Shown piece after piece: positions 1 through 8,571 of a DNA stretch of 54,854 nt. The position numbers were made by a program, and so were the translations under genes. Below the pieces are notes generated by a model that was given only the letters and a program-made list of their open reading frames with translations, was not told where the DNA came from and did not search any database. Position 1 is the stretch's first letter. Each line of letters starts with the position of its first letter. Origin of the DNA: UMGS1696 sp964463375 (GTDB taxonomy: Bacteria > Bacillota > Clostridia > Oscillospirales > CAG-272); contig CAYXBQ010000016.1 of the NCBI GenBank assembly GCA_964463375.1, forward strand, positions 1 to 54,854. The letters run 5' to 3'.

Positions 1-84
1 GGCCTACGGGGGTACGGCGATCGGGTATTTTGGAATGGGAACAGAATGTTAGGGGGAATTTGGTGGGATTTTCCCCATAAGACG

Positions 85-110
85 TAGGGAAGGGTCTTGA
101 CCCTTCCCTA
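85..110. terminator. Perfect 26-nt palindrome, probable terminator hairpin
   Basis: Two 12-base arms (TAGGGAAGGGTC and its complement) surround a 2-base loop. It lies 37 bases beyond the stop of the minus-strand lipoprotein gene, so it probably ends that transcript. No long T run follows on either strand, so termination efficiency is uncertain. Bases 1-84 hold no gene I can support. Confidence 0.6.
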
Positions 111-146
111 ACGTTGTTGCAGTATTCGTGTCGTGTGCCGTACGAC

Positions 147-1601
147 TCAATTGCTTAGCTTGTCGTTTAGTTTGTCGATGGCGGTGTCTACTCGGGTGGA
201 AACGCCGGCGAGCATGGAGGAGACGTTGGTGCTGGTGTTGGTCAGGAGCGTGTCGGTGATGCCGCCAAAGTTCCAGAGGAGGCCGGGATCGTAGAAGGAG
301 CTGTCGAAGACGATGTCCAGGATCTGGGCGGAGGTGTCGTCCCGGATCAGCTTGGAGCCTAACACGATGTCGTAGAAGACCGGGCGCACGCTGTAGTAGG
401 ACTCACAGGCCAGCAGAGACAGCACCGTGGCAGAGCGGGTGGGATCGGCTACGGACAGGGGAATGCCGGAGAAGGTGGCGGCGTAGGGGTTGATGGCAGA
501 GCCGTAGTCGGTCTGGTTTTCCGTGATCTTGGGCAGCGGCAGGATCCCGAAATCGGCATCCATGTCCCGCATGTTGAACAGCGACTGCACCGGTCGGATC
601 AGGAACAGGGCACGTTCCTCGTTGAACATGGCGATGGCATCCGTGAAGGTCAGGTTGTACTTCTGTCGATTGAAGAACCGGGTGCCGTCTCCCATCAGCT
701 CGTAGATGGACTGCAGCGTGTTCACCGCTAGGTCGCCTGTGAGGTTGAACCGGACCTGTCCCTCTTCATCCTTGTCAGCAATGGGGATCCGGGCGGCGTG
801 CAGCAGAATGTATACCCCATCATTTTGGCAGGATATGGGGTACGCATCCTTTTCATCCCGCAGCCCGTCGCCGTTCACGTCTGCCGACAGGACCATACCT
901 AAGTCTAACATTTTGTCCAGCGTCCATTCGTCGGCCTGTACCATGGCGTTCAGGTCGCCCAGTGCGTGGTCCTCTGCCAGCTTCCGGTTGTAGAAGGTCA
1001 CATAGGTGGAGAGCTTGTCGTAATAGGTGGCATCGGAGGTCACGCCGTATAGCTGCCCGTGGAGCGTCAGGGTCTCGACCGCATTTTGGTTCCACCAGGG
1101 CTGGCTGAAGTCAAAGGTGTCCACGCTGTTTAGATCCAGCAGCACCTCTTTGTCTACCATGGTGGCAAAGCAGTATTGCCGGGGGAAGCACAGATCCACA
1201 CTGCTGTCTCCGGCGGCAATGAGGGACTGGAGCTGGGTCTCGAATACGCCGGAGCTCTTTTTCTCCAGGATCCAATGCAGATCGAGGGTCTCGGCCACCA
1301 GCAAATTCCGGCTGTACACGGCATCGTTGAGCACGTCTCCGTTGGCTTCGCTGGCGCACAGGTCGTCCGGGATCCCCGACCAGCCGTTGTCGTGCTCGTT
1401 GTCGTAGTTCCAGATGGTGAAGTCCGCACCACCGTAGCTGGCACCCTGGGGATCAAAATACGCCCGCTCGGTCTCCGGGATGGTCTCGGTCTCCGGCGTG
1501 GTGTCGGCGGCGGTGGTATCTGTGGTGTTCGCTGCGCCACAAGCCGTCTGGCACAGCAGCAACAAGGCGAGCAGCAGCACTTGCATATGTGTTTTTTTCA
1601 T
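147..1601 (-). CDS. Extracellular solute-binding lipoprotein (ABC-importer type)
   Basis: This 484-residue protein begins with a lysine-containing N-region, a leucine-rich hydrophobic core and a cysteine at about residue 21 (QTAC), which fits a lipoprotein signal, although the -3 residue is not the usual Leu. The mature part has the layout of family-1-type solute-binding proteins common in Clostridia, including the early NGDVLNDAVYSRN block. It would sit on the outer face of the membrane and capture a carbohydrate or similar solute. No permease lies beside it, so it may use a transporter encoded elsewhere. It is the second gene after the XRE/BadF regulator-kinase on the same strand, 74 bases downstream, and an 8+8 palindrome (1662-1680) sits in that gap. 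The RBS is AAAGGA about 7 bases before ATG. The substrate is unknown. Confidence 0.75.
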   Translation of the reverse strand: MKKTHMQVLLLALLLLCQTACGAANTTDTTAADTTPETETIPETERAYFDPQGASYGGADFTIWNYDNEHDNGWSGIPDDLCASEANGDVLNDAVYSRNLLVAETLDLHWILEKKSSGVFETQLQSLIAAGDSSVDLCFPRQYCFATMVDKEVLLDLNSVDTFDFSQPWWNQNAVETLTLHGQLYGVTSDATYYDKLSTYVTFYNRKLAEDHALGDLNAMVQADEWTLDKMLDLGMVLSADVNGDGLRDEKDAYPISCQNDGVYILLHAARIPIADKDEEGQVRFNLTGDLAVNTLQSIYELMGDGTRFFNRQKYNLTFTDAIAMFNEERALFLIRPVQSLFNMRDMDADFGILPLPKITENQTDYGSAINPYAATFSGIPLSVADPTRSATVLSLLACESYYSVRPVFYDIVLGSKLIRDDTSAQILDIVFDSSFYDPGLLWNFGGITDTLLTNTSTNVSSMLAGVSTRVDTAIDKLNDKLSN

Positions 1602-1661
1602 GGTAGTGATCCTTTCTATATAAGATTCTGGTGGGGGAGCTTGCTGTGGGTATTGTTACCA

Positions 1662-1680
1662 TGTAACACTATGTGTTACA
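1662..1680. promoter_or_regulatory. Palindromic operator-like site between regulator and lipoprotein genes
   Basis: TGTAACAC-TAT-GTGTTACA is an exact 8+3+8 palindrome overlapping the stop codon of the upstream gene and about 60 bases before the lipoprotein start. A near copy, TGTAACAC-TAC-GTGTAC, lies at the predicted start of transcription of the nucleoside-hydrolase-like gene (3055-3071). Inference: both are bound by one regulator, the nearest candidate being the HTH protein encoded at 1676-2848. Confidence 0.5.
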
Positions 1681-2848
1681 TCGTCATTGCCAGCTGTAGA
1701 GCACCTTCGACGGGTTCGCAGGGCAGCAGCTGCAGGTCTAAGCGGGGATCGGCGAGGGCGGCGGTGAGGCGGGGGAGGCAGGAGGGCTGATTGGTTATGC
1801 CACCGGCTAAGATCACCTTGATGGTATTGGACGGCTCCCGATCAAGTTTGTCGAGCACCCGATCAAGTTTGTCGGGTACCCGATCAGAATGGTCAGTATC
1901 CGCGCGTATTGTTTGGGGGAAGGTCTGGGCGGCTACCCGGATCAGGTCGGCGGCGTAGGCAAAGTTGCGCTCTAAGATGGCCTCGGCTGCGCTGTCCCCT
2001 TTTTCGGCGGCTGCAAATACCAGGGGCGAAAAGCTGGCGACGTATTTTTTCCCTTCGCTGTAGATGCGGTTCAGCAGGGTAGCGGGGGTGTCGGGACTGC
2101 ATTGGGCGGCGATCATTTCGGTCAGCAGCGTTTCGGTACCCGAGCCATCGTAGGCACGGTAGTAGGCGGTCAGTGCGTCGCGGCCGATGTTGTAGGCACT
2201 GCCCCCTTCGTCCAGCAGATAGCCCCAGCCGCCGACCCGCTTGGTCTCCTTGCCGCATTTTGCCCACACACAGATACCGGTGCCCATGATCACGGAGATC
2301 CCGTCACAGGTCCCCAGTCCGGCGGCGATGATATTGTTGTTGTCGGTGCTGTTTTCGAAGCGGGCAAAGCCAAAGGTCTGGAAAAACGACCGCAGCGCAT
2401 CCTGCATATACCCGGTGCCACCCCCGGCGATCCCGGCGTACATGGTCACCTGGGACAGGCGAACGTTGCGGCAGAGCTGGTAGATGGCGTCGGCTAAGAT
2501 CTCCTTGGCTCTGTCCAGCCCGATGTCGTTGGGGTTGCAGCAGTCGGTGTACAGGGTATCGACGATGTGTCCGGTGGCATCTGCCAGGGCCAGCGCTGTT
2601 TTGGTGCCACCGCCGTCAATGCCCAGATACCAGCTTTCCGCATCGGCGAAGAGGGATTCCACATTGGTGTGCAGGATGGCGGCCAGCCGAAACAGGGAAC
2701 CGATCTCCGGTATGGCAGCGGCAGACTCCCATTTGCTGACGGTTTTTTCGGAATAGCCGGCGGCGGTAGCCAGCTCCCGTTGTGTCATTTTGCGCTCTTT
2801 TCGGAGTCGCTTCAGGTTTGCCGCAAAGCATTGAGCATAATTTTTCAT
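1676..2848 (-). CDS. XRE-type HTH fused to BadF/BadG/BcrA/BcrD-family (sugar-kinase-like) ATPase domain
   Basis: In this 390-residue protein, residues 12-66 form an XRE/Cro helix-turn-helix (RKMTQRELATAAGYSEKTVS). From residue 75 an actin-fold kinase begins with the phosphate-1 loop DGGGTKT (78-84), followed by GTGICVWAKCG, the glycine-rich GGWGYLLDEGGSAYNIG block and the late ILAGGITN motif. This is the N-acetylglucosamine-kinase/BadF family. A DNA-binding domain joined to a sugar-kinase fold suggests a ligand-responsive regulator, like ROK repressors but from another family, or a kinase that controls its own operon. An insert of three 21-bp repeats adds a charged D/K/L/R segment before ILAGG. 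A perfect promoter precedes it. The neighbouring solute-binding lipoprotein is a likely target. Confidence 0.8.
   Translation of the reverse strand: MKNYAQCFAANLKRLRKERKMTQRELATAAGYSEKTVSKWESAAAIPEIGSLFRLAAILHTNVESLFADAESWYLGIDGGGTKTALALADATGHIVDTLYTDCCNPNDIGLDRAKEILADAIYQLCRNVRLSQVTMYAGIAGGGTGYMQDALRSFFQTFGFARFENSTDNNNIIAAGLGTCDGISVIMGTGICVWAKCGKETKRVGGWGYLLDEGGSAYNIGRDALTAYYRAYDGSGTETLLTEMIAAQCSPDTPATLLNRIYSEGKKYVASFSPLVFAAAEKGDSAAEAILERNFAYAADLIRVAAQTFPQTIRADTDHSDRVPDKLDRVLDKLDREPSNTIKVILAGGITNQPSCLPRLTAALADPRLDLQLLPCEPVEGALQLAMTM
1837..1899. repeat. Three 21-bp tandem repeats inside the HTH-kinase gene
   Basis: Units start at 1837, 1858 and 1879. The first two are nearly identical (CCCGATCAAGTTTGTCG core) and the third has diverged. 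They encode a repeated seven-residue DKLDRxx/DHSDRVP segment in a loop before the C-terminal glycine motif. The unit length keeps frame, so copy number could vary without destroying the protein. Confidence 0.75.
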
Positions 2849-2889
2849 GATCGATCCGTTCTCCCGCCTTTTTGTAGGTTTCTGTTGTC

Positions 2890-2918
2890 ATTATAACAGA
2901 TAACGCTACTCTTGTCAA
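2890..2918 (-). promoter_or_regulatory. Consensus sigma-A promoter for the HTH-kinase gene
   Basis: On the minus strand TTGACA (2913-2918) is followed by a 17-base spacer and TATAAT (2890-2895), about 40 bases before the ATG at 2848. Confidence 0.8.
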
Positions 2919-3022
2919 CCGATTTTTGTTAGAAATGCGGCATGAAACTCTACTATTGGGAGAGAAAGAGAGGTGAAGGGGAAGGGAGGATATATAAGCG
3001 CTTCTCGAGCACCACAACGCTC

Positions 3023-3072
3023 TTGCAAATCCTTGTCGGATGTGCTATACTGTTTGTAACACTACGTGTACC
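3023..3072 (+). promoter_or_regulatory. Promoter with overlapping palindrome upstream of the nucleoside-hydrolase-like gene
   Basis: TTGCAA (3023-3028), a 17-base spacer and TATACT (3046-3051) form a sigma-A promoter. The imperfect palindrome at 3055-3071 covers the expected transcription start, a typical repressor position, and matches the site at 1662-1680 in its left arm exactly. An ATG at 3040 lies inside this promoter and is therefore not the gene start. Confidence 0.65.
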
Positions 3073-3090
3073 GGAAAGGAAGATATACAT

Positions 3091-4056
3091 ATGGCAACAC
3101 AAAAACCTATACAGATCTTGTTTGATACCGATATTGGCGGGGACTGCGACGATGCGGGGGCGTTGGCTCTCATCCATCGGCTGTGCGACAAGGGAGAGGC
3201 AGAGCTTTTGGCGGTGACCCACTGCTACAACGGCCCCTATTATGCCGGGTGCATCGACGCCATTGACCGGTTCTACGGCCGGCCTGTGCCTGTGGGGGTC
3301 AACTTTGAGAGGCCGGTGAGCGAATCCCGGGGCGTGTATGCGGCGGCGCTGTGCGAAGAATTTCCCAATCGATACCCGGCAGACAAGCATGGGACACCGG
3401 AAGGTCCTATGGACACGCTGGCGCTTACACGGCAGGTGCTGGCGGCGGCAGAGGATCACAGCATCACATGGGTGGTCACGGGGGCACTGTCCTCCATGGC
3501 ACGGCTGGTGCGCAGTGGTGGGGACGAGATCTCGCCGCTGACCGGTGTGGAGCTGATCCGGCAGAAGCTGTGCCGCACCGTGGTCATGGGGGGACGATTC
3601 TTTGAGAGCTGGCCCATGGTGCTGTTCGAAAGCGGCGATCCCACCCACCATGTCATGACCTGGGAATACAACATCCGGGGCAGCGGCTACGAGGATGCAC
3701 GGACGGTATTCGACAACTGGCCGGGAGAGCTGGTGCTGTCCAGCTACGAGATCGGGTCGTACATCGTGACCATGGTGGGCTATGGGACACGGGCAGCGGC
3801 GGGAGATCCGGTGGCAAGGGCGTACCAGATCCACAACGGAGACACAGGTCGGTGCAGCTGGGACCACACTGCCGTGCTGGAGGCCATTCGCCCGGGGCAG
3901 TACTGGCACTACCACGCCTACGGGAAGATCTCCGTGGACACGGACATGGTGACCCACTGGCAGAAGGACGACACGTTCCGGCACACATATTTGCTGCCTA
4001 AAGCGGACTATGCGGATGTGCGGCAGGTGATCGATGATCTGGTGGATGGGAAATGA
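3091..4056 (+). CDS. Inosine/uridine-preferring nucleoside hydrolase family protein
   Basis: A 321-residue protein. The N-terminus has the hallmark aspartate cluster FDTDIGGDCDDAGAL (about residues 11-25), which in this family binds Ca2+ and the ribose in the active site and leads to hydrolysis of the N-glycosidic bond of nucleosides. VVTGALSSMARL and VVMGGRF also fit the fold. The C-terminal part is family-like but divergent, so the true substrate could be another glycoside. ATG at 3091 is chosen because it has GGAAAGGAAG just upstream and because the longer reading from 3040 starts in the promoter. It is divergent from the HTH-kinase gene and shares its operator-like palindrome, suggesting a small catabolic regulon with the solute-binding lipoprotein. 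Confidence 0.8.
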   Translation: MATQKPIQILFDTDIGGDCDDAGALALIHRLCDKGEAELLAVTHCYNGPYYAGCIDAIDRFYGRPVPVGVNFERPVSESRGVYAAALCEEFPNRYPADKHGTPEGPMDTLALTRQVLAAAEDHSITWVVTGALSSMARLVRSGGDEISPLTGVELIRQKLCRTVVMGGRFFESWPMVLFESGDPTHHVMTWEYNIRGSGYEDARTVFDNWPGELVLSSYEIGSYIVTMVGYGTRAAAGDPVARAYQIHNGDTGRCSWDHTAVLEAIRPGQYWHYHAYGKISVDTDMVTHWQKDDTFRHTYLLPKADYADVRQVIDDLVDGK

Positions 4057-4099
4057 AGATTTGGCAGCTTTTGGATACGTAGTTTTTCGCAAAAAGGCC

Positions 4100-4128
4100 T
4101 TGACAAAATGGGATTTTTCACATATAAT
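4100..4128 (+). promoter_or_regulatory. Consensus promoter of the HigBA-like pair
   Basis: TTGACA (4100-4105), 17 bases, TATAAT (4123-4128): a perfect sigma-A promoter 28 bases before the toxin ATG. Toxin-antitoxin promoters of this strength are normally repressed by their own antitoxin. Confidence 0.85.
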
Positions 4129-4156
4129 AGAGATAGGATGACTGTGGGAGACGACA

Positions 4157-4504
4157 ATGGAAGAATTTGAAGTTGTATTTTATCAAAAAGCAAATGGAGA
4201 ATATCCTGCTAAAGAATTTATCAATGCACAGCCGGTCAAAATGCGGACGAAAATATACCGTCAGTTGGCAGTTTTGCAAGCGGCAGGAAATGCATTGCGA
4301 GAACCGGATTCTAAGTCTTTAGGCGATGGTATTTTTGAACTGCGTACAAAGCAAGGTAGCGATATCACTCGTGTTTTGTATTTTTTCTTCGTGGGCAAGC
4401 AGATCGTATTGACGAATGGATTTGTCAAAAAAACGGACAAAACACCGCCGAGAGAGATTCAAAAAGCATTACAGTATCGTGAGGATTATATACACCGGAG
4501 GTGA
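4157..4504 (+). CDS. HigB/RelE-family toxin (phage Gp49-like, DUF891)
   Basis: A 115-residue basic protein with the RelE/HigB pattern: an N-terminal strand (FEVVFYQKANGEYPAKEF), two helices, then the core FELRTKQGSDITRVLYFFF and TNGFVKKTDKTPP, where the basic residues of this fold contact mRNA and the ribosome. Proteins of this family cut mRNA during translation. It precedes the antitoxin, the HigB-HigA order, with a 6-base gap between the genes. It starts with ATG at 4157 behind GGGAG. Confidence 0.85.
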   Translation: MEEFEVVFYQKANGEYPAKEFINAQPVKMRTKIYRQLAVLQAAGNALREPDSKSLGDGIFELRTKQGSDITRVLYFFFVGKQIVLTNGFVKKTDKTPPREIQKALQYREDYIHRR

Positions 4505-4510
4505 CGTGAG

Positions 4511-4804
4511 ATGGAATATAAAAAGCTTACATTGGAAGATGCCATACAAGAGCAGCTCCAAGACCCGGCGTTTCGGGCAGAGTGGGAGGCTACGGAAGAG
4601 GAGTATCAGTTTGCCAAAGCCATGCTGGAGGCCCGACGTGCCCATTCCCTGACCCAGAAGCAGCTATCGGAGCTGACCGGGATCTCCCAAGCGGACATTA
4701 GCCGGATCGAGACCGGGAATGCACATCCTTCCTTTGCCACCATGAAAAAGATCGCACACGGCATGGGGATGCATTTGCATTTTCAGTTTGTTCCCAACGA
4801 ATAA
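4511..4804 (+). CDS. HigA-like XRE antitoxin
   Basis: A 97-residue protein. Residues about 38-90 form a clear helix-turn-helix (SLTQKQLSELTGISQADISR), preceded by an acidic helical N-terminal part rich in Glu/Gln that would wrap the toxin. The usual role is to neutralise the adjacent HigB and to repress the shared promoter at 4100. The gene is translationally close to the toxin, with the RBS GGAGGTG at the toxin's end. A terminator follows within 60 bases, so the pair is a self-contained unit. Confidence 0.85.
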   Translation: MEYKKLTLEDAIQEQLQDPAFRAEWEATEEEYQFAKAMLEARRAHSLTQKQLSELTGISQADISRIETGNAHPSFATMKKIAHGMGMHLHFQFVPNE

Positions 4805-4860
4805 AAAACGCATGCAGCGAGATTGAATGCTTCCATAGGCGTATAGCGAACATCTATAAC

Positions 4861-4900
4861 AAAAAAGGACACCACTGTGCCGCACAGGATGTCCTTTTTT
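4861..4900. terminator. Bidirectional rho-independent terminator
   Basis: A-run, stem GGACA(C/T)C...GATGTCC, T-run. It serves the HigBA pair on the plus strand and the ABC-importer operon on the minus strand. Confidence 0.85.
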
Positions 4901-4920
4901 CTATGCATTGTTGTATCGTT

Positions 4921-5925
4921 TTATCGATCTTCTCTAAAGTACGCTTGTCCCAGGGAGGCCGGGGGCTGGTTTTCCCGCTTCTTTCGCAGGCTCACTATGA
5001 TCAGCACCGCAATGGTCACCACGTAGGGGATCATTTGCACTAAGTCGATGGCGTAGGTGGAGATGGAGATGCCCAGCAGGTTCGGCAGGTACTGGTACAG
5101 CCAATACAGGATGCCGAACAGGTACGCACCCCAGATGCCGTTCAGGGGCCGCCAGGTGGTGAAGATGACCAACGCTACGGCCAGCCAGCCCAGTGCCTGG
5201 ATCTGCTCCGACGTGTTCCAGATGCCGTTGTTGTAGTCCAGAATGTAGTACAGACCGCCAAGGCCGGAGATGCCCGCACCCAGACAGGTGGCCAGGTACT
5301 TGTACAGCGTGACGTTGATGCCCGCGGCGTCTGCGGTAGCCGGGTTTTCGCCCACGGCACGCAGGTTCAGACCCACTCTGGTGTGGTTCAGCAGGAAGTG
5401 CAGACCTACTGCTAAGAGCAGGGCTAAGTATACAAGGAACCCATAGGACAGCACCATTTTGCCGAACACGCCTGTGGAGGTGGCACCGGGGAGAATGGCT
5501 TTGCTGAAGGCACTGGTGGCGAAGGGGGCGGAGGAGTAGCCGGATTCGTTCAGCAGGAATTTCCCGCCGAAGTTGGCAACACCCATACCAAAGGTGGTCA
5601 GCGCAAGGCCGGTCACGTTCTGGTTGGCACGGAGGGTGATGGTCAGGAAGCTAAAGATCAGGCCGCCCATGGCAGAGGCTAAGAACGCACAGAACAGGGA
5701 CAGCAGCACGCAGACCAGCGCCGAGGGGTTTGCCGCATGGTTTTCGTACAGGTAGGCACTGAGATACCCGGCGTAGGCACCCAGATACATGATGCCGGGC
5801 ACGCCTAAGTTCAGGTTGCCGGATTTTTCGGTGATGGTCTCTCCCATGGAGCCATACATGATGATGGTGCCGAAGGGGATGGCACGGAGGATCCACGCCA
5901 CAAGATTATTCAGCATCGTTTGCAC
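4921..5925 (-). CDS. ABC transporter permease, BMP-type nucleoside importer (NupQ/YufQ-like)
   Basis: A 334-residue polytopic inner-membrane protein with about eight to nine hydrophobic segments. The early block GSMGETITEKSGNLNLGVPG is characteristic of the second permease of BMP-family (guanosine/nucleoside-type) importers, and GENPATADAAGIN is the conserved cytoplasmic coupling region that contacts the ATPase. It overlaps the other permease by 20 bases, so translation is probably coupled. It is the last gene of the operon, with the terminator at 4861-4900. Its substrate is inferred to be nucleosides from the family and from the purine-salvage gene xpt beside the cognate binding protein. Confidence 0.9.
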   Translation of the reverse strand: MQTMLNNLVAWILRAIPFGTIIMYGSMGETITEKSGNLNLGVPGIMYLGAYAGYLSAYLYENHAANPSALVCVLLSLFCAFLASAMGGLIFSFLTITLRANQNVTGLALTTFGMGVANFGGKFLLNESGYSSAPFATSAFSKAILPGATSTGVFGKMVLSYGFLVYLALLLAVGLHFLLNHTRVGLNLRAVGENPATADAAGINVTLYKYLATCLGAGISGLGGLYYILDYNNGIWNTSEQIQALGWLAVALVIFTTWRPLNGIWGAYLFGILYWLYQYLPNLLGISISTYAIDLVQMIPYVVTIAVLIIVSLRKKRENQPPASLGQAYFREDR

Positions 5926-7024
5926 CGCCTTTCTTGCTGCTCCGGAAGATGAGCTTGTAGTTGATAAAGAATTCGCTGCCCAGGATGAAGAACAGAATGA
6001 TCCCGGTCACGATGTCTGCCAGATAGTCGTTGATCTGGAAGGCCGAGGCGATATCCGATGCGCCCTTGTCCAAAAATACCAGCAGGAACGAGATCAGCGC
6101 CATGTAGAAGGTATTGAACTTGGCAAGCCATGCGACGATGATGGCTGTGAAGCCGTTGCCGCCTGCCGTTGCCGTGCTCAGGCTCATGTCCTTCCCCGCC
6201 AGGATCAGGTATCCCGCCAGACCGCAGATGGCACCGGAAATGGAGATGGTACGGATCATGACCTTCTTCACGTCGATACCGGCGTACCGGGCGGTGTTTT
6301 CACTTTCGCCCACCACGGAGATCTCATAGCCGTGCTTGGTGTACTTCAGGTAGATATACATGAGGATCACCAGTGCCAGCACCACCAGGATGTTGATGGT
6401 GTACCGCTGCCCCAGGATGTCCGGGAACCAACCCTTTTTGGAGCCCATGTTGATCAGTGCCATTTTCGCATTGTCCCCACGGAAGAAGTTGGTGCAGCAG
6501 GCCACGATGCTGGTTGCCACGTAGTTCATCATCAGGGTGAACAGAGTCTCGTTGGTGTTCCAGATGGCCTTGAAGACTGCCGGAATGAAGGCCCACAGGG
6601 CACCGCACAGCACACTGGTCACCAGCATCACCAGCAGCAGGAGCCAGTTGGGCAGCAGGTCGCCCAGATAGATCATACAGACCGCTGACATGAGCCCGCC
6701 CATGAGGATCTGTCCTTCGGCGCCGATGTTCCAGAAACGCATCTTAAAGGCGGGGGCAAGGGCGATACCCACGATCAGCAGGGTCGCCACGTCACGCAGG
6801 ACCCACTTGAATTTCATAAAGCTGCCAAAGGAAGCGGTGAACATAACGCCGTACACGCCGAAGGGGTTCAGGCCGGTCACTAAGAACAAAAATATCCCGT
6901 CTACCACCAGAGCTGCCAAAATGGCGATGGCACGAATGGCGATCTTCTTTCGGATCGAGACCTCGTCCCGCTTCACCATGCGGACAAAGGGCTCTTTGGT
7001 ATGTTGATGTACTACAGTATTCAT
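5906..7024 (-). CDS. ABC transporter permease, BMP-type nucleoside importer (NupP/YufP-like)
   Basis: A 372-residue polytopic membrane protein starting MNTVVHQHTK. An upstream extension is open to 7132 but lies inside the ATPase gene and has no RBS. The chosen ATG overlaps the ATPase stop as ATGA, the usual coupling. Typical family blocks are FWNIGAEGQILMGG and SENTARYAGIDVKK, the latter being the cytoplasmic loop that docks on the ATPase. With the adjacent permease it forms the transmembrane channel of the importer. Confidence 0.9.
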   Translation of the reverse strand: MNTVVHQHTKEPFVRMVKRDEVSIRKKIAIRAIAILAALVVDGIFLFLVTGLNPFGVYGVMFTASFGSFMKFKWVLRDVATLLIVGIALAPAFKMRFWNIGAEGQILMGGLMSAVCMIYLGDLLPNWLLLLVMLVTSVLCGALWAFIPAVFKAIWNTNETLFTLMMNYVATSIVACCTNFFRGDNAKMALINMGSKKGWFPDILGQRYTINILVVLALVILMYIYLKYTKHGYEISVVGESENTARYAGIDVKKVMIRTISISGAICGLAGYLILAGKDMSLSTATAGGNGFTAIIVAWLAKFNTFYMALISFLLVFLDKGASDIASAFQINDYLADIVTGIILFFILGSEFFINYKLIFRSSKKGGANDAE

Positions 7025-8571
7025 TCTGCTTTGTCTCCTTCCTGCGCCGATCCCAGCTTGGTCATGAGCAGACCCACGCTTTCCTTGGTGGCCTCTGCAC
7101 CGGACACGATGCCGGACACCTTGCCGCCGCACAGCACTAAGATCCGGTCACACAGCTCTACCAGCACGTCCAGGTCTTCGCCTACGTACAGCACCGCCAC
7201 GCCCTTCTGCTTTTGTTCGTTCAGCAGCCGGTAGATGGCGTAGGAGGTGTTGATGTCCAGGCCACGGACGGCATAGGCGGTCATGAGCACAGCGGGGGCA
7301 GCGGCGATCTCTCGTCCCACCAGCACCTTCTGCACGTTCCCGCCGGACAGCCGTCTTACAGGGGTATTGACACCGGGGGTCACCACCTCCAGATCCTCCC
7401 GGATCTCTTCTGCCAGTGCCTTGGGTGCCTTCCGTTCCGTGAAGAAGGAGTTGCCGTCCTCGTAGGATTTCAGCATCATGTTGTCGGTCATGCCCATGGA
7501 GCCTACCAGACCCATGCCCAGTCGGTCTTCCGGCACGAAGGACAGGTGGATGCCCATTTCCTTGATCTTCCGGGGGTTCTGTCCCACCAGCTCCACGGGG
7601 GTATCGTTTTGTTCGGGGTCATAGAAGGTGATGGAGGCACCCGCATGCACCAGCTGTAGCCCGGCGATGGCTTCCAGCAGTTCCTTTTGTCCGGAGCCGG
7701 AGATGCCCGCAATACCCAGGATCTCGCCGCCGTGTGCCGCAAAGGATACGTCGTCCAGCACGGTCACGCCATCCTTGTTGACGCAGGAGATGTGCTTCAC
7801 ATCCAGCCGCAGGGGTTTCTCTGTCACCGTCGGCCGATCGATGTCCAGCGTGACCTTTTTGCCCACCATCATTTCGGTCAGGGACAGCTCGGTGGCATCC
7901 TTGGTCTCCACGGTATCGATGTATTCGCCCTTGCGCAGGATGGCGACCCGGTCGGATACCGCCAGCACCTCATGGAGCTTATGGGTGATGATGACCACGG
8001 ACTTGCCGTCGGCCTTCATCTCCCGCATGACCTGGAAGAGCTTTTCGGTCTCCTGAGGGGTCAGCACGGCGGTAGGCTCGTCTAAGATCAGGATGTCTGC
8101 GCCACGGTACAGGACCTTGACGATCTCCAGCGTCTGCTTCTGGGAGACGGTCATGTCGTAGACCTTTTGGTCGGGGGTGATGTCGAAGCCGTAGCGGGTG
8201 CAGATGGCGTTGATCTTTTCGATGGCGGCCTTCATATCCAGCTTGCGGCCTTCCTTCAGTCCCAGCACGATATTTTCGGCGGCGGTGAACACGTCCACCA
8301 ATTTGAAGTGCTGGTGGATCATACCGATACCCAGGGCAAAGGCGTCGCCGGGGGAACGGATGGCGGCCTCCTTGCCATTCACGAAGATCTGCCCGGAGTC
8401 GGGGTAATAGATCCCGGCGATCATGTTCATGAGGGTGGTTTTTCCGCTGCCGTTTTCGCCCAGCACAGAAAGGATCTCTCCTTTGCGGATGTCCATAGAA
8501 ACATCCCGATTGGCGACCACCTCACCGAAGGTTTTGGTGATATGCCGTATTTCCAATGCGTTTTCGCTCAT
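7021..8571 (-). CDS. ABC transporter ATPase with two nucleotide-binding domains (NupO/YufO-like)
   Basis: A 516-residue protein of the sugar/nucleoside importer class with tandem ATPase domains. Domain 1 has Walker A GENGSGKT, signature MTVSQKQTLEIVK and Walker B ILILDEPTAVLTPQE. Domain 2 has the degenerate Walker A GISGSGQKE, signature LSGGNVQKVLVGRE and a degenerate Walker B (VLMTAYAVRGLD), as is normal for this class, so only one site is expected to hydrolyse ATP efficiently. ATG at 8571 is preferred over the upstream ATG at 8622 because AAGGAA lies 8-10 bases before it. The binding protein is not adjacent; it is 20 kb away on the same strand. Confidence 0.9.
   Translation of the reverse strand: MSENALEIRHITKTFGEVVANRDVSMDIRKGEILSVLGENGSGKTTLMNMIAGIYYPDSGQIFVNGKEAAIRSPGDAFALGIGMIHQHFKLVDVFTAAENIVLGLKEGRKLDMKAAIEKINAICTRYGFDITPDQKVYDMTVSQKQTLEIVKVLYRGADILILDEPTAVLTPQETEKLFQVMREMKADGKSVVIITHKLHEVLAVSDRVAILRKGEYIDTVETKDATELSLTEMMVGKKVTLDIDRPTVTEKPLRLDVKHISCVNKDGVTVLDDVSFAAHGGEILGIAGISGSGQKELLEAIAGLQLVHAGASITFYDPEQNDTPVELVGQNPRKIKEMGIHLSFVPEDRLGMGLVGSMGMTDNMMLKSYEDGNSFFTERKAPKALAEEIREDLEVVTPGVNTPVRRLSGGNVQKVLVGREIAAAPAVLMTAYAVRGLDINTSYAIYRLLNEQKQKGVAVLYVGEDLDVLVELCDRILVLCGGKVSGIVSGAEATKESVGLLMTKLGSAQEGDKAE

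Noticed and set aside
3040..3090. N-terminal extension of the nucleoside-hydrolase-like protein
   Set aside because: The extension codons coincide with the -10 box, transcription start and RBS.
2953..4092. 379-codon minus-strand frame opposite the nucleoside-hydrolase-like gene
   Set aside because: Composition of His/Arg/Pro/Cys typical of shadows; the plus-strand gene has clear family motifs.
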